Source of the DNA: CAVPJW01 sp963705525
Lineage (GTDB): Bacteria > Acidobacteriota > Vicinamibacteria > Vicinamibacterales > CAVPJW01
NCBI GenBank assembly: GCA_963705525.1
Contig: CAVPJW010000002.1
Span: 1,426,001 to 1,490,000, forward strand
Reading direction: 5' to 3'
DNA: 64,000 nt
Made by a program: the position numbers and the translations under genes. The notes under the pieces were generated by a model. The model searched no databases. It saw nothing but the letters and a program-made list of their open reading frames with translations, and was not told where the DNA came from. This document shows, in pieces, positions 53,570 through 63,331 of this stretch (within the stretch, counting starts at the first letter, position 1; each line of letters opens with the position of its first letter).

Positions 53570-55084
53570 ATGATCAGCCTCGACGGTTCATCGCTGACGC
53601 TCGAAGCGCTGGCGCGCATCGCCGACGACTTCGAACCCGTTGACCTGACGCCGGCGGCCGTCGCGCGCGTCGGCGCGGCACGGACGCTCGTCGAGGACAT
53701 GGCGTCGGGCGAGGCGCCGGTCTACGGTGTCAATACCGGCTTCGGTCTCTTCGCGGACGTCCGGATTCCCGCCGATTCGCTCGACAAGCTGCAGGTGAAC
53801 CTGCTGCGGAGTCACGCCGCAGGCGTGGACGCGCCGCTGCCGATCCGGACGGTTCGCGCGACACTCGCGCTCCGCGCGAACGTGCTCGCGAAAGGCTACT
53901 CAGGGATCCGGCTCGAGACGCTGCAGGCTCTGCTCGCGCTGCTCAATCACCGCATCCATCCGCACATCCCGTGCCGCGGTTCGGTTGGCGCGAGCGGCGA
54001 TCTCGCGCCACTTGCGCACCTGGCGCTCGTGCTGATCGGCGAAGGCACGGTGCTGGACGGTAGTAGCGTGAAGCCCGCGGCGGACGCGCTGCGCGCGGCT
54101 GGTCTCTCCCCAGTCGCGCTTCGAACGAAAGAAGGCATCGCGCTCATCAACGGCACCCAGCCCTCGCTCGCCGTGCTCGGCATGGCGCTCCTCGACGCCG
54201 AGCGCCTGGCCCGTGCGGCCGATATCGCAACCGGTCTCTCGCTCGATGCGCTGAAGGGGTCATTCAAACCCTTCGAGGCGCGGGTACACGAGGTGCGTCC
54301 TCATGCCGGCCAGGTGGCATCCGCCGCCAATCTGGCCGCACTCACCGTCGGCAGCGCCATCAACAAGTCGCACGAGCACTGCGGGCGCGTCCAGGACGCG
54401 TACTCGCTCCGCTGCGCGCCGCAGGTGCACGGCGCGGTGCGTGAGGGCTTCGGTCTCGTGAGGAAAATCGCGGAGGTCGAGGCCAATGCCGCCACCGACA
54501 ACCCCATGGTCTTCGCCGAAACCGGCGAGATCGTCTCCGCCGGTAACTTTCACGGCGCCCCGCTCGCCCTGGCGGCCGATCTCATGGCGATCGGCCTGGC
54601 CCAACTGGCCACGATCAGCGAGCGGCGGTCCGAACGTCTCGTCAATCCCGCCTTGAGCGACCTGCCCGCGTTCCTGACGCGGAACGGCGGCATCGAGTCG
54701 GGCTTCATGCTCGTGCAGGTCACGGCCGCTGCGCTCGCATCCGAGCTCAAGGTCCTCGCGCACCCGGCGTCGGTGGACACGATTCCGACCTCGGCGAACA
54801 AGGAAGACCACGTCAGCATGAGCATGTCGGCCGCACTCAAGGCCGAGCGCGCCGTGTTCCTTGCGCGCCGGGTGCTTGCGATCGAAATGCTCTGCGCGTG
54901 TCAGGCGCTCGACCTGCTCGCGCCTCTCACGACATCGGCGCCGCTCGCGCGCGTGCATCGTCGCATCCGCGAATCGGTCGCCACGCTCGACGAGGACCGT
55001 CAGCAGACGCCCGATATCGAGGCATTGGCTGAGCTGATCGCCACCGGCGCGATAGAGCGCGCATGCGGGATAGAAGTCAATTAA
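53570..55084 (+). CDS. hutH: Histidine ammonia-lyase
   Basis: 504 residues from the ATG at 53570. It converts L-histidine to trans-urocanate and ammonia. The self-formed MIO cofactor triad is Ala141-Ser142-Gly143 in GSVGASGDLAPLAHLALVLI. Supporting motifs are YGVNTGFGLFADV, INGTQPSLAVLG, SLRCAPQVHGAVREG and NPMVFAETGEIVSAGNFHG. The frame is open far upstream antisense to purA, but homology starts at 53570. The next gene is urocanase, giving the first two steps of histidine breakdown; hutI and hutG are not in the window. Confidence 0.96.
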   Translation: MISLDGSSLTLEALARIADDFEPVDLTPAAVARVGAARTLVEDMASGEAPVYGVNTGFGLFADVRIPADSLDKLQVNLLRSHAAGVDAPLPIRTVRATLALRANVLAKGYSGIRLETLQALLALLNHRIHPHIPCRGSVGASGDLAPLAHLALVLIGEGTVLDGSSVKPAADALRAAGLSPVALRTKEGIALINGTQPSLAVLGMALLDAERLARAADIATGLSLDALKGSFKPFEARVHEVRPHAGQVASAANLAALTVGSAINKSHEHCGRVQDAYSLRCAPQVHGAVREGFGLVRKIAEVEANAATDNPMVFAETGEIVSAGNFHGAPLALAADLMAIGLAQLATISERRSERLVNPALSDLPAFLTRNGGIESGFMLVQVTAAALASELKVLAHPASVDTIPTSANKEDHVSMSMSAALKAERAVFLARRVLAIEMLCACQALDLLAPLTTSAPLARVHRRIRESVATLDEDRQQTPDIEALAELIATGAIERACGIEVN

Positions 55085-55103
55085 AATTTTTTTTATTTTC
55101 AAA

Positions 55104-55132
55104 TTGACAACGCTGCCCTCGCTTCTTAACTT
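55104..55132 (+). promoter_or_regulatory. Candidate promoter for hutU inside an AT-rich block
   Basis: A perfect TTGACA (55104-55109) is followed after 17 bp by TAACTT (55127-55132, weak -10). It sits at the end of an AT tract starting at the hutH stop (AAAATTTTTTTTATTTTC), which could act as an UP element. Such an AT run is rare in this GC-rich window. The tract has no stem before it, so a terminator is unlikely. Confidence 0.35.
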
Positions 55133-55181
55133 CTACACTTTCGGATCCGGCCCGCGCCACCCCCGCGGTCTCCGCTGATCG

Positions 55182-56856
55182 ATGTCTTCCACCTCCCGAG
55201 CCATTCGCGCACCCCGCGGTACGGATCTCTCGTGCAAGGGCTGGCCGCAGGAAGCGGCGCTGCGGATGCTGCTCAACAACCTCGACCCCGAGGTCGCCGA
55301 GCGTCCTGACGATCTGATCGTGTACGGCGGATCGGGAAAGGCCGCGCGCAACTGGACCTGCTTCGACGCCATCGTCTCGTCGCTCCAGTCGCTCGGGCAC
55401 GATGAAACGCTGCTCGTGCAGTCGGGCAAGCCCGTCGCCGTCTTCAAGACTCACGTCGGCGCGCCGCGTGTCCTCATCGTCAACGCGATGCTCGTGCCGG
55501 CCTGGGCCACGTGGGAAAACTTCCGCGATCTCGAACACCGCGGTCTGACGATGTACGGGCAGATGACGGCGGGAAGCTGGATCTACATCGGGAGCCAGGG
55601 CATCGTCCAGGGCACCTACGAGACCCTCGCGGCCGCCGCCCGCCGCTCGTTTGGGGGCACCCTCGCCGGCCGGTTGTTCGTGTCGGCCGGCCTCGGGGGC
55701 ATGGGTGGCGCCCAGCCGCTGGCCGCGACGATGAACGGCGCCGCCGCCCTCGTCATCGAGGTCGATCCGTCGCGCATTGCCCGCCGCCTGGCCACGCGCT
55801 ATGTCGATGAGGCCACGGACGATCTCGGGGAGGCGCTCCGAAAAGTTGCCGATTGGCAGGCGCGAGGACTGGGACGGTCGATCGCGCTCGCCGCCAACGC
55901 AGCTGACGTGCTGCCCGAGCTGGTCGATCGGGGCATCGTCCCGGACATCCTGACCGACCAGACGTCGGCTCACGACCTTTTGAACGGCTACGTGCCGAAT
56001 CGGCTGTCGCTGGCCGAGGCCGAGGCGCTCCGATCGAAGGATCCGGAGGCCTACGTCGAGCGATCTCTCTCGGCGATCGCCGAGCACGTGTCCGCGATGC
56101 TCGAGCTCAAACGCCGGGGCGCCGTGACGTTCGACTACGGCAACAATATTCGCGCGCAGGCGGTGAAGGCCGGCGTGCACGATGCGTTTCAGATTCCAGG
56201 ATTCGTGCCCGAGTATGTGCGGCCGCTTTTCTGCGAAGGCAAGGGGCCCTTCAGATGGGCCGCGTTGTCAGGTGATCCCGCCGACATACACGCGACCGAC
56301 CGCGCCGCGCTCGACATGTTCGCCGACGATGCCTGCGCTCTGCCGGTGGGTGAACCTTGCGTCCGAGCGCATCGCGTTCCAGGGTTTGCCGGCGCGCATT
56401 CTGTGGCTCGGCTATGGCGACCGCGCGCGATTCGGTCTCAAGCTGAACGCGATGGTCAAGAGTGGCGAGCTGAAGGCTCCCATCGTCATCGGCCGCGATC
56501 ATCTGGACACCGGATCGGTCGCGTCGCCCAATCGCGAGACCGAAGGCATGCGCGACGGAAGCGATGCCATCGCGGACTGGCCGATCCTGAACGCCCTGCT
56601 CAATGCGTCGGCCGGCGCGACCTGGGTCTCGGTGCACCATGGCGGCGGCGTCGGCATCGGCTATTCCATTCACGCGGGCATGGTGATCGTCGCGGACGGC
56701 ACCGACGCGGCCGCCGAGCGGCTGGAACGCGTGCTGACCTGCGACCCCGGCATCGGCGTCGTCCGGCACGCCGACGCGGGCTACCCGGAGGCCATCGCCA
56801 CCGCCGATGCGCGCGGGATCAAGATCCCGCTTCGTCCCGGAAGGTCCGGCTCATGA
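55182..56856 (+). CDS. hutU: Urocanate hydratase with a one-base frame break
   Basis: Urocanase converts urocanate to imidazolonepropionate with NAD+ as tightly bound electrophile. The first ~380 residues are typical: GSGKAARNWTCFDAIVSSL, AGLGGMGGAQPLAATMNGA, FDYGNNIRAQA, and FCEGKGPFRWAALSGDP. Near 56326-56345 the frame shifts by one. The rest (WVNLASERIAFQGLPARI, APIVIGRDHLDTGSVASPN, GATWVSVHHGGGVGIGYSIH) continues in the next frame to 56856. Dropping one base gives 557 residues, the family length. Without correction the frame runs on into the downstream ATPase. Most likely a sequence error; otherwise urocanase is inactive. Confidence 0.85.
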
Positions 56857-58028
56857 CCTCCGTCCGCTCGGGTTTCGAACGCCGAATTCTCGCCGCGCTG
56901 GATGCGTCGCCATCTCGCATCCCCGTGCTCCTCGGAGCGTGCGGCACCGGCCGCACACATCTGCTCCAGCAGCTGCGCGAGCGCCTGGGATCGACATCGA
57001 GCCAGTACGTGGACGCCGAGCGCGTCGCGACCACGCCCGAGAGGTTCCTGCGCTCGCTGACCACGGCATCGCCATTCGCGCACACGCTGCCCTCCGAGCC
57101 CGCGAATGCGCGCGAGGCGTTCGGCCAGACGCTCGCATTCTTTGATCACGCGCGCGCGAGCGGTGGCGGACCCGCGACCTTCCTCCTCGACGAGTTCCTC
57201 GAGTTGCGAACGTTCGAAAGCTTTCCGGGGCTCCGTCAGGTCCTGCGCGACCTCATGCAGGCGCTCGCGTCGAGCGGCAATCGCTTCGTCATGACGACGC
57301 GGTATGTGAGTCGTGCTCTGAGGACGCTGCGCGACGCGTCGCCGCGCTTCGAAGTGATCCACGTCACGCCGCTGACGCCGGGCGAGGTGCGCGACATGCT
57401 GCCCGAGCCTCTCAAGCGCACGGTGATGGGCGACGAGGCCGAGGCCGACTACATCTCCCGCGTGGTGCAGGCGCTCGGAGACGGACGCCCCGGCTACGTC
57501 CAGTCAATCGCGCGCGCGATGGTATCGATGTCGGACGGACACGGAACGGCCAATCCGGTCGCCGCTCTGACAGCGCTGCTCGCACCCGGAGGCGACCTCA
57601 AGGCGGAGTGTGGCTACTGCTACGAACTCCGACTGCATCGCGCCCGCGGCTACGGCGCGCTCAAGGCGATTCTGGAGATCCTCGCCGAGCAGGAACCCTT
57701 GACCCTGACGGAAATCTCTCACCGCCTCCGTCGGACACCCGGCTCGACCAAGGACTACCTGTCGTGGCTCGAGGATGTGGATCTCGTGACCGTCCGGCAG
57801 AAGCGCTACAGCTTCTCAGATCCGATGATGCGTCTCTGGGTCCGCCTCCACTGCCGGACCACTCCTCCGCCGCCCGACGAAGTCGCGCACGAAGTGCACG
57901 CCTACGCGCTCGCCCGACTCCCGCAGCCCGAGACCGCGATGGCACTCGTCGCACACGGGACCAGTTCGGCGGGGGGAGCGGAGGAGGAGAGGGCGAAGGG
58001 GAATTGGGGAATAATCGAAATCGATTGA
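56853..58028 (+). CDS. AAA-type ATPase with C-terminal winged helix, coupled to hutU
   Basis: 391 residues. The ATG overlaps the urocanase TGA (ATGA), indicating translational coupling. P-loop GACGTGRTHLLQQL (about residues 28-41), Walker B as FLLDEFLELR (about 109), sensor-1 region SSGNRFVMTTRYVSRALRTL, then a winged-helix C-terminus (LTLTEISHRLRRTPGSTKDY, DLVTVRQKRYSFSDPMMRLW). The plan is that of archaeal-type AAA ATPases with a DUF234-like tail, related to ORC/STAND proteins. No histidine-catabolism role is known for such a protein; regulation or DNA binding is conceivable. Confidence 0.75.
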   Translation: MTSVRSGFERRILAALDASPSRIPVLLGACGTGRTHLLQQLRERLGSTSSQYVDAERVATTPERFLRSLTTASPFAHTLPSEPANAREAFGQTLAFFDHARASGGGPATFLLDEFLELRTFESFPGLRQVLRDLMQALASSGNRFVMTTRYVSRALRTLRDASPRFEVIHVTPLTPGEVRDMLPEPLKRTVMGDEAEADYISRVVQALGDGRPGYVQSIARAMVSMSDGHGTANPVAALTALLAPGGDLKAECGYCYELRLHRARGYGALKAILEILAEQEPLTLTEISHRLRRTPGSTKDYLSWLEDVDLVTVRQKRYSFSDPMMRLWVRLHCRTTPPPPDEVAHEVHAYALARLPQPETAMALVAHGTSSAGGAEEERAKGNWGIIEID

Positions 58029-58127
58029 ACTGAGAACTGAACTTGTTAAGTTCTTAGTTCTAAGTGCTTAGTGCTTAGTCGGACGTGTCTGGGGCCTAAG
58101 AACTAAGCACCAAGCACTAAGAACTAC
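58027..58127. repeat. Family B inverted heptamer arms between ATPase and rnc
   Basis: A left arm (58049-58079: AGTTCTT, AGTTCTA, AGTGCTT, AGTGCTT, AGT) and a right inverse arm (58097-58126: CTAAGAA, CTAAGCA, CCAAGCA, CTAAGAA, CT) are nearly complementary around a 17-bp loop. The rnc stop codon and last three serine codons lie inside the right arm. Confidence 0.8.
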
Positions 58128-59079
58128 TGTGACCGTCCCTGTGGCCCCTAAGTTTCAGTAACGCCAGTCGTGCGGCCTCTTGTTCGGCCTCTTTCTTACT
58201 CCTCCCCGTCGCTTCCGCCAGCGACTCGCCGTTGACGGCGACGGCAATCTGAAACTGCTTGTGGTGGTCTGGTCCTATCTCGCCCACGACGAGGTAGTCC
58301 GGGAGCGGCAGGTCGTGCGACTGCAGATGCTCCTGCAGCGCCGATTTGTGATCGCCTGAAAACGCATCCGCGCGCCGCATCTCCTCCATCGCGTCTCCAA
58401 GATGCAGCTCGATGAAGTCGCGGGCGCGCTCGATGCCGCCGTCCAGGTAGACAGCCGCAATCAGCGCCTCGAAGCAATCCGCAATCAGCGCCTGTTTGCG
58501 GCGCCCGCCGGTCTTCTCCTCTCCCTTGCCGAGCAGCAGATGATCGCCGAGGCGAAGACGCTCGCCGACGGCCGCCAGCGCCGCCGTGGACACGAGAGCC
58601 GCCTTCATCTTCGACTTCTGTCCCTCGTCGCAGTCCGGGAATCTCTTGAAGAGCGCATCGGCCACGACGAATCCGAGCACGGCATCGCCGAGGAACTCCA
58701 GGGATTCGTTGTCGATGACGCCCCCGCTCGCATCTTCGTTGGCGCGCGACGTGTGCGTCAGCGCGTGCTCCAGAAGCCCGCGATCCTTGAAGCGATAGCC
58801 GATGACGTCCTGAACCTCTTCGAACTCGTCCTTGAGCCGGATGAGCTGCCCACCCGGCACATCCACTCGATGCGCCTCGATGATCCGGAGCGCCTCGGAG
58901 ACGTCGTTCCGGTGCACCGCGAGCCGCACCTCGCCCAGCCCGTCGATGGAAAGTGGAAAGACTGAATGCGGAATATCGGACGACATCAGCGACGTCACGC
59001 CGTGGCTTTCGAGCAGCGCGCGGACGATGCTGGCTTCGATGTCGGAGTGGGTGCGGAAGATGACGACGAGCTCAGTCAC
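58117..59079 (-). CDS. rnc: Ribonuclease III with an N-terminal DUF2007-like domain
   Basis: 320 residues from a GTG with GGAG five nt upstream; ordinary RNase III has about 220-230. Residues 1-72 (ELVVIFRTHSDIEASIVRAL, ESHGVTSLMSSDIPHSV) resemble the DUF2007 ferredoxin-like domain. A standard enzyme follows: signature NESLEFLGDAVL (124-135), QALIADCFEALIAAVYLDGG, and a dsRNA-binding domain (about 245-315, HKSALQEHLQSHDLP, GRSKKEAEQEAARLALLKLR). It cuts double-stranded RNA in rRNA and mRNA maturation. Its 3' end merges with a heptamer array whose transcript could form its own substrate. Confidence 0.92.
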   Translation of the reverse strand: MTELVVIFRTHSDIEASIVRALLESHGVTSLMSSDIPHSVFPLSIDGLGEVRLAVHRNDVSEALRIIEAHRVDVPGGQLIRLKDEFEEVQDVIGYRFKDRGLLEHALTHTSRANEDASGGVIDNESLEFLGDAVLGFVVADALFKRFPDCDEGQKSKMKAALVSTAALAAVGERLRLGDHLLLGKGEEKTGGRRKQALIADCFEALIAAVYLDGGIERARDFIELHLGDAMEEMRRADAFSGDHKSALQEHLQSHDLPLPDYLVVGEIGPDHHKQFQIAVAVNGESLAEATGRSKKEAEQEAARLALLKLRGHRDGHSSS

Positions 59080-59100
59080 GGACGCTCCGGAGCATGTCGA

Positions 59101-61327
59101 TCACATCACCTGCTCGATGGCCAGCGCGTTCAGATCGCGCTCGAGCGGCAGCGCCTCAATCTTGAGGAGAATGAGGGTGCGGTCGTCGTGCTGCGGCTCC
59201 CCCGCCGCGAACGTCGTGATCTCGCGAAGGATCCGCTCCCTCAGCTCGTCGGTCGGCAGATGCCCGTGTTCCTCGACGATCTGACTGAGGCGCGACTCTT
59301 CGAAGCAGTCGGACGCGGGGTTCATGGCCTCGCTGATGCCATCGGTGAAGAAGACGAAAAGATCGCCGGGGGTGAGCGGGATGCGCACCTCCTCGAGAAG
59401 CTGCTCGAACCGCTCTCCGTGATCGATCTTCAGTCCGACGACGAGGCCGTCGGGCGCGAGGATCTGGGCCCGCCGCGACTCACCCGCGGGCAGATGAATG
59501 AGAGGCGTGTGGCCCGCGCGCGCATAGGTCATCGTGGCGGTCGGGAGATCGATGACCGCATAGGTCATCGTGATGAAACTCTTGGTGTCGAGGTTGTCGG
59601 CGATGATGCGATTGGCCTGGATCAGGAGCTCACGGGGCGAATGATGGCTTTCGCTGAGCGCCAGCATCAGTCCCTTGAGCTCCGCCATGTAGAGCGCCGC
59701 CGACGCGCCCTTCCCCGAGACGTCGGCAATCAGGACGCCAAGCACTCCATCGCCGAGGGGAAACAGGTCGTAGTAGTCGCCGCCCACCTCGCGCGCGGGT
59801 TCGCAGATCGCGGTAATGCGGATGCCGGGCATCTCGAACCGGCCCTGCGGCAGGAGTGACAGCTGAATCTTGCGCGCAACCTTCAGTTCCTCTTCCAGCC
59901 GCTCCTTTTCCGCCTGCTGCACCATCAGGTTCTGGATGCTCGACGTCATCGCGTTGAACTGGTCGGCGAGCTCGCCGAGCTGATCGCGCGCCTCCACCTT
60001 GATCGGGCGGTCGAATTCTCCCCGCTGGACCCTGTCGGTGCCGACGAACAGCTCGTGCACCGATCCGGTGATGGACTTCGCCAGCGCGAACCCCATGATG
60101 AGCGCGAAGAACTCGATGACAAGAAACAGCACCGCGACGATCGCCAGGAGGAGCAGGAGGATCTGCCCGAAGCTGCGATTGCCGATGCGCGCCTGCGTGG
60201 ACGAGAGCCGGTCGTACACGCGGCTGATGTTCAGGTCGATGGCCCACGTGACCGGAGCGGTGCGGCCCGTCTTCCAGTCCGTGTACTCGATCAGCGTGAC
60301 CCAGCTGAAAAGGTCGGTCGCCGACAGCGCTCTGGCCGCCGGCAGCGCGGCCACCTCGGGCCGTCCTTCGGCCGGCTGCACGTCATCGCGACCGGTGAGG
60401 ACGACGCTCGCGCGGCCCAGGCGAATGCCCGTCTCGTCGCGGACCCGCGACGCGATGGCGTCGTTCAGCGGAATGTCGACGACGACGGCGAACGGAGGAG
60501 CGGGGCCGTCGGGCAGCGCCACGCCGCGCACGTCGAGGCGGGTCGTCTGACCGAGCCCGTTGGGCTCGTTCGAGCGCGCGCGGGGCTGCGCGCCCGTCGC
60601 GTCCCCCTGCCGGAATGTAGGCGAGCACGCCGGCGAAGCCGTCGCAGGAGATCCAAGACGGCACCTCCGTCGGCGGCGGCAGATGCGCCCAGGATCCTGT
60701 GCTGATCGCCACCGGCTTGATGCCGCGGTCAGCCGGACCATTGCCCTTGCATCCCGTCACCTTCGACGTCGCCACGGCCAGAGAGGCGCCGGGATACTGC
60801 GCGCCGAGAGTGTTCTGCCGGCGCTCGACCACACGACGCCGCTCGTCGGGTTGCGTCACGTGCTGGAGCTCGTACGCCGCGGCGCTTGCCTGGGCTCGCG
60901 CCTCGTCGCTCAGCCTTCGCAGCTGGTTCTGCACGAGGTACGAGCTGACGTGGAAGAAGAGAAGAAGGCCGCACAGGATGAAGAACGCGACGATGAGGAG
61001 GGCCGGCACGACGCCCATGAAGACGTACGAGAGAATCAGCTTGCGTCGGACACGCCAGAGCAGGCGCCGGCGCGCGAGTCCGATGAGGCGAAAGAGAAAA
61101 TAGCCCCCGCCGATGAGCAGCGCGATCGTGCCGACCTTCTCGACGACCTGCACGACGGTCGTCCCGCGCATGCCCGCGGCACCGGCGATGGCAGACAGGA
61201 TGCGGAGCACAACGCCGAGCACGAGTGCGCGCCCGGGGAACGAGGACAGGAGCGCGTGCCTGATCGAAGCGGCTCGAGAGGCCGGCGTGGCGCCTGGAAA
61301 CGACGCGCGAGTGGGTCGGCCGATCAT
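59101..61327 (-). CDS. Membrane SpoIIE/RsbU-type PP2C serine phosphatase, frame break in the sensor domain
   Basis: The N-terminal part from the ATG at 61327 has two or three membrane helices (VVEKVGTIALLIGGGYFLFR, LSYVFMGVVPALLIVAFFIL) and an extracytoplasmic region. At a GGGGG run near 60617 the frame moves one base; an extra G explains it. The rest carries a membrane helix (ILLLLLAIVAVLFLVIEFFA), HAMP (ITGSVHELFVGTDRVQRGEF), a coiled coil and a PP2C domain (CEPAREVGGDYYDLFPLG; IADVSGKGASAALYMAELKG; FVFFTDGISEAMNP). Corrected length is 741 residues. Likely controls an anti-anti-sigma partner. It ends 21 bp before the rnc start. Confidence 0.83.
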
Positions 61328-61398
61328 GCGAGGGACTGACGCGGATTTGCGTCGAAAATCATATCAGATGTATCGTACCGACCGCGTTGAACGACTCG

Positions 61399-61440
61399 TG
61401 GCCGACCCGCAGGTGCCGCGACTCGAAACTGACCCACTAA
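61399..61440 (-). repeat. Family A element, isolated copy in a divergent gap
   Basis: Read on the minus strand: TAGTGGGTCAGTTTCGAGTC, then CCTGCGGGTCGGCC. It lies between the phosphatase and cystathionine gamma-synthase genes, which diverge, so this copy follows no stop codon. It is the one exception to the 3'-end rule. A GTGGGTCGGCCGA fragment at 61311 overlaps the phosphatase start. Confidence 0.6.
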
Positions 61441-61489
61441 CCTTTTCTCGTCGCGCAACAACCAGATCATCTTCTCACGCGGTGACACT

Positions 61490-62648
61490 GTGAAACTGAG
61501 CGAACGCGCCCGATTCAGCACCATCTGCATCCATGCCGGACAGGAGCCCGATCCTTCGACCGGTGCCATCATCACGCCCATCTACCAGACCTCGACGTAC
61601 GTGCAGGAGGCTCTGGGCAAACATAAGGGCTACGAGTACGGGCGGACGCAGAACCCGACGCGCAGCGCGCTCGAGGCGCAACGTCGCGGCGATCGAGAGC
61701 GGCAAGGCCGGGTTCGCGTTTGCGTCGGGCATGGCGGCCATCGGCGCCATCACGACCATGCTCCAGTCCGGCGACCACGTCGTCGTCACCGACAACACGT
61801 ACGGCGGCACGTTCCGGCTCTTCGACAAGGTGCTGCGGAAGTATCAGCTGACGTTCTCCTACGTGGACACCTCGCGGCCCGAGCTCATCGAGCAGGCCAT
61901 GACGCCGGCGACGAAGATGCTCTTCGTCGAGACGCCGACCAACCCGATGCTCCGCCTGACCGACCTGAAGGGCGCCGCCGACATCGCCCACCGGCACAAC
62001 GCCCGGCTGGTCGTCGACAATACGTTCGCCAGCCCGTACCTTCAGCGCCCGATCGAGTTCGGCGCCGACATGGTGGTCCACAGCACCACCAAGTTCCTGA
62101 ACGGCCACAGCGACAGCGTCGGCGGCATCGTCGTCGCCAAACGAGACGACGATATCGAGTGGCTGCGGTTCGTGCAGAACGCGGAAGGGGCGATTCTCGG
62201 TCCGTTCGATTCGTGGCTGGTCCTCAGGGGCACCAAGACACTGCCCATCCGGATGGTGCAGCACAATGCGAACGGCCTCGCGCTGGCCGAGTATCTGGCC
62301 AATCATCCGAAGGTGAAGAAGGTCTTCTATCCGGGCTTGAAGGACCATCCGCAGCACGCGCTCGCCCGCGCGCAGATGAACGGATTCGGCGCGCTGATTT
62401 CCTTCGACCTCGGATCGCTCGAAGGCGCACGAAGGGTCCTCAACCACGTGCGTTTGATGGCGCTGGCCGAAAGTCTCGGCGGCGTCGAAACCCTCATCTC
62501 TCATCCGGCGACGATGACCCATGCGTCCGTGCCTCCGGAGCGGCGAGCCGAGATCGGCATCACCGACGGCATGGTCCGCATTTCCGCGGGCATCGAAGAT
62601 ATCGCCGACCTCAAGGAAGACCTCGCGCAGGCCCTCGATGCGGTGTAG
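61490..62648 (+). CDS. Cystathionine gamma-synthase-type PLP enzyme with one extra base
   Basis: Start GTG at 61490. SERARFSTICIHAGQEPDPS and IITPIYQTSTYVQEALGKHK open the enzyme. After NPTRSALEA an extra C at about 61679 shifts the frame, and it resumes as NVAAIESGKAGFAFASGMAA. Later motifs: YGGTFRLFDKVL, DNTFASPYLQRPIEFGADMV, cofactor lysine in HSTTKFLNGHSDSVGG and the C-terminal LISHPATMTHASVPPERRAE. Corrected length is 385 residues. It forms cystathionine or performs related gamma-replacement/elimination in sulfur amino-acid metabolism; distinguishing MetB from MetC or lyase is not possible here. Confidence 0.87.
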
Positions 62649-62692
62649 CGTTCGAGGCCGCTCGTTCGCCGCACTCTCAGGTTCCCCTCGAC

Positions 62693-63316
62693 ATGATTGA
62701 GTTCATTCAGGACGCGTTTCGCACGCTGTACAACGTGCCCGAGCTGATCCGCCTCGGCGGCATGGTCGGGCTCATCGCCATCGTCTTCGCCGAGACCGGG
62801 CTGATGATCGGGTTCTTTCTGCCGGGCGACTCGCTCCTCGTCACGGCCGGACTCTTCGCCGCGCGCGGCGACCTCAACATCGTCTGGCTGAACATCGCGC
62901 TGATTCTGGCGGCGATCATCGGCGACGCGACGGGATACTGGATCGGGCTCCGCGCCGGGCAGGCGCTCTACAGCCGGCCGAATTCATTTCTCTTCCGACG
63001 CGAGCACCTCATCAAGACCCACGCGTTCTACGAAAAGCATGGCGGCAAGACCATCGTCATCGCGCGCTTCATGCCGATCGTCCGGACCTTCGCTCCGGTC
63101 GTCGCGGGCGCGGCGTCGATGACCTACCGCAAGTTTGCGGTGTACAACATCGCGGGCGGGGTTCTTTGGGTGCTGAGCATGACGCTGGTCGGCTACTTCC
63201 TCGGCCGGACCGTGCCGAACATCGAGAAGAACATCCACCTGGTCGTGGCGGTGGTGATCTTCCTGTCGCTGCTGCCGGGCATCATCGCGTGGCTGCGGAC
63301 GAGGCGCGCCTCATAG
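62693..63316 (+). CDS. DedA-family membrane protein
   Basis: 207 residues, ATG at 62693. IAIVFAETGLMIGFFLPGDS and LFAARGDLNIVWLNIALILA are the conserved N-terminal half. GDATGYWIGLRAGQALYSRP, RFMPIVRTFAPVVAGAASM and KFAVYNIAGGVLWVLSMTLV complete the DedA/SNARE-associated domain, with the key Glu and Arg residues in place. These proteins flip lipids such as undecaprenyl phosphate in the inner membrane. A composite family A element starts 15 bp after its stop. Confidence 0.9.
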   Translation: MIEFIQDAFRTLYNVPELIRLGGMVGLIAIVFAETGLMIGFFLPGDSLLVTAGLFAARGDLNIVWLNIALILAAIIGDATGYWIGLRAGQALYSRPNSFLFRREHLIKTHAFYEKHGGKTIVIARFMPIVRTFAPVVAGAASMTYRKFAVYNIAGGVLWVLSMTLVGYFLGRTVPNIEKNIHLVVAVVIFLSLLPGIIAWLRTRRAS

Positions 63317-63331
63317 CTCCAGCGGCTGTAC

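Noticed and set aside
55085..55101. Rho-independent terminator after hutH
   Set aside because: The T-run has no GC-rich stem in front of it.
55182..58028. A genuine urocanase-ATPase fusion protein
   Set aside because: Urocanase C-terminal motifs continue in the neighbouring frame up to a stop that overlaps the ATPase ATG, so two separate genes are far more likely.
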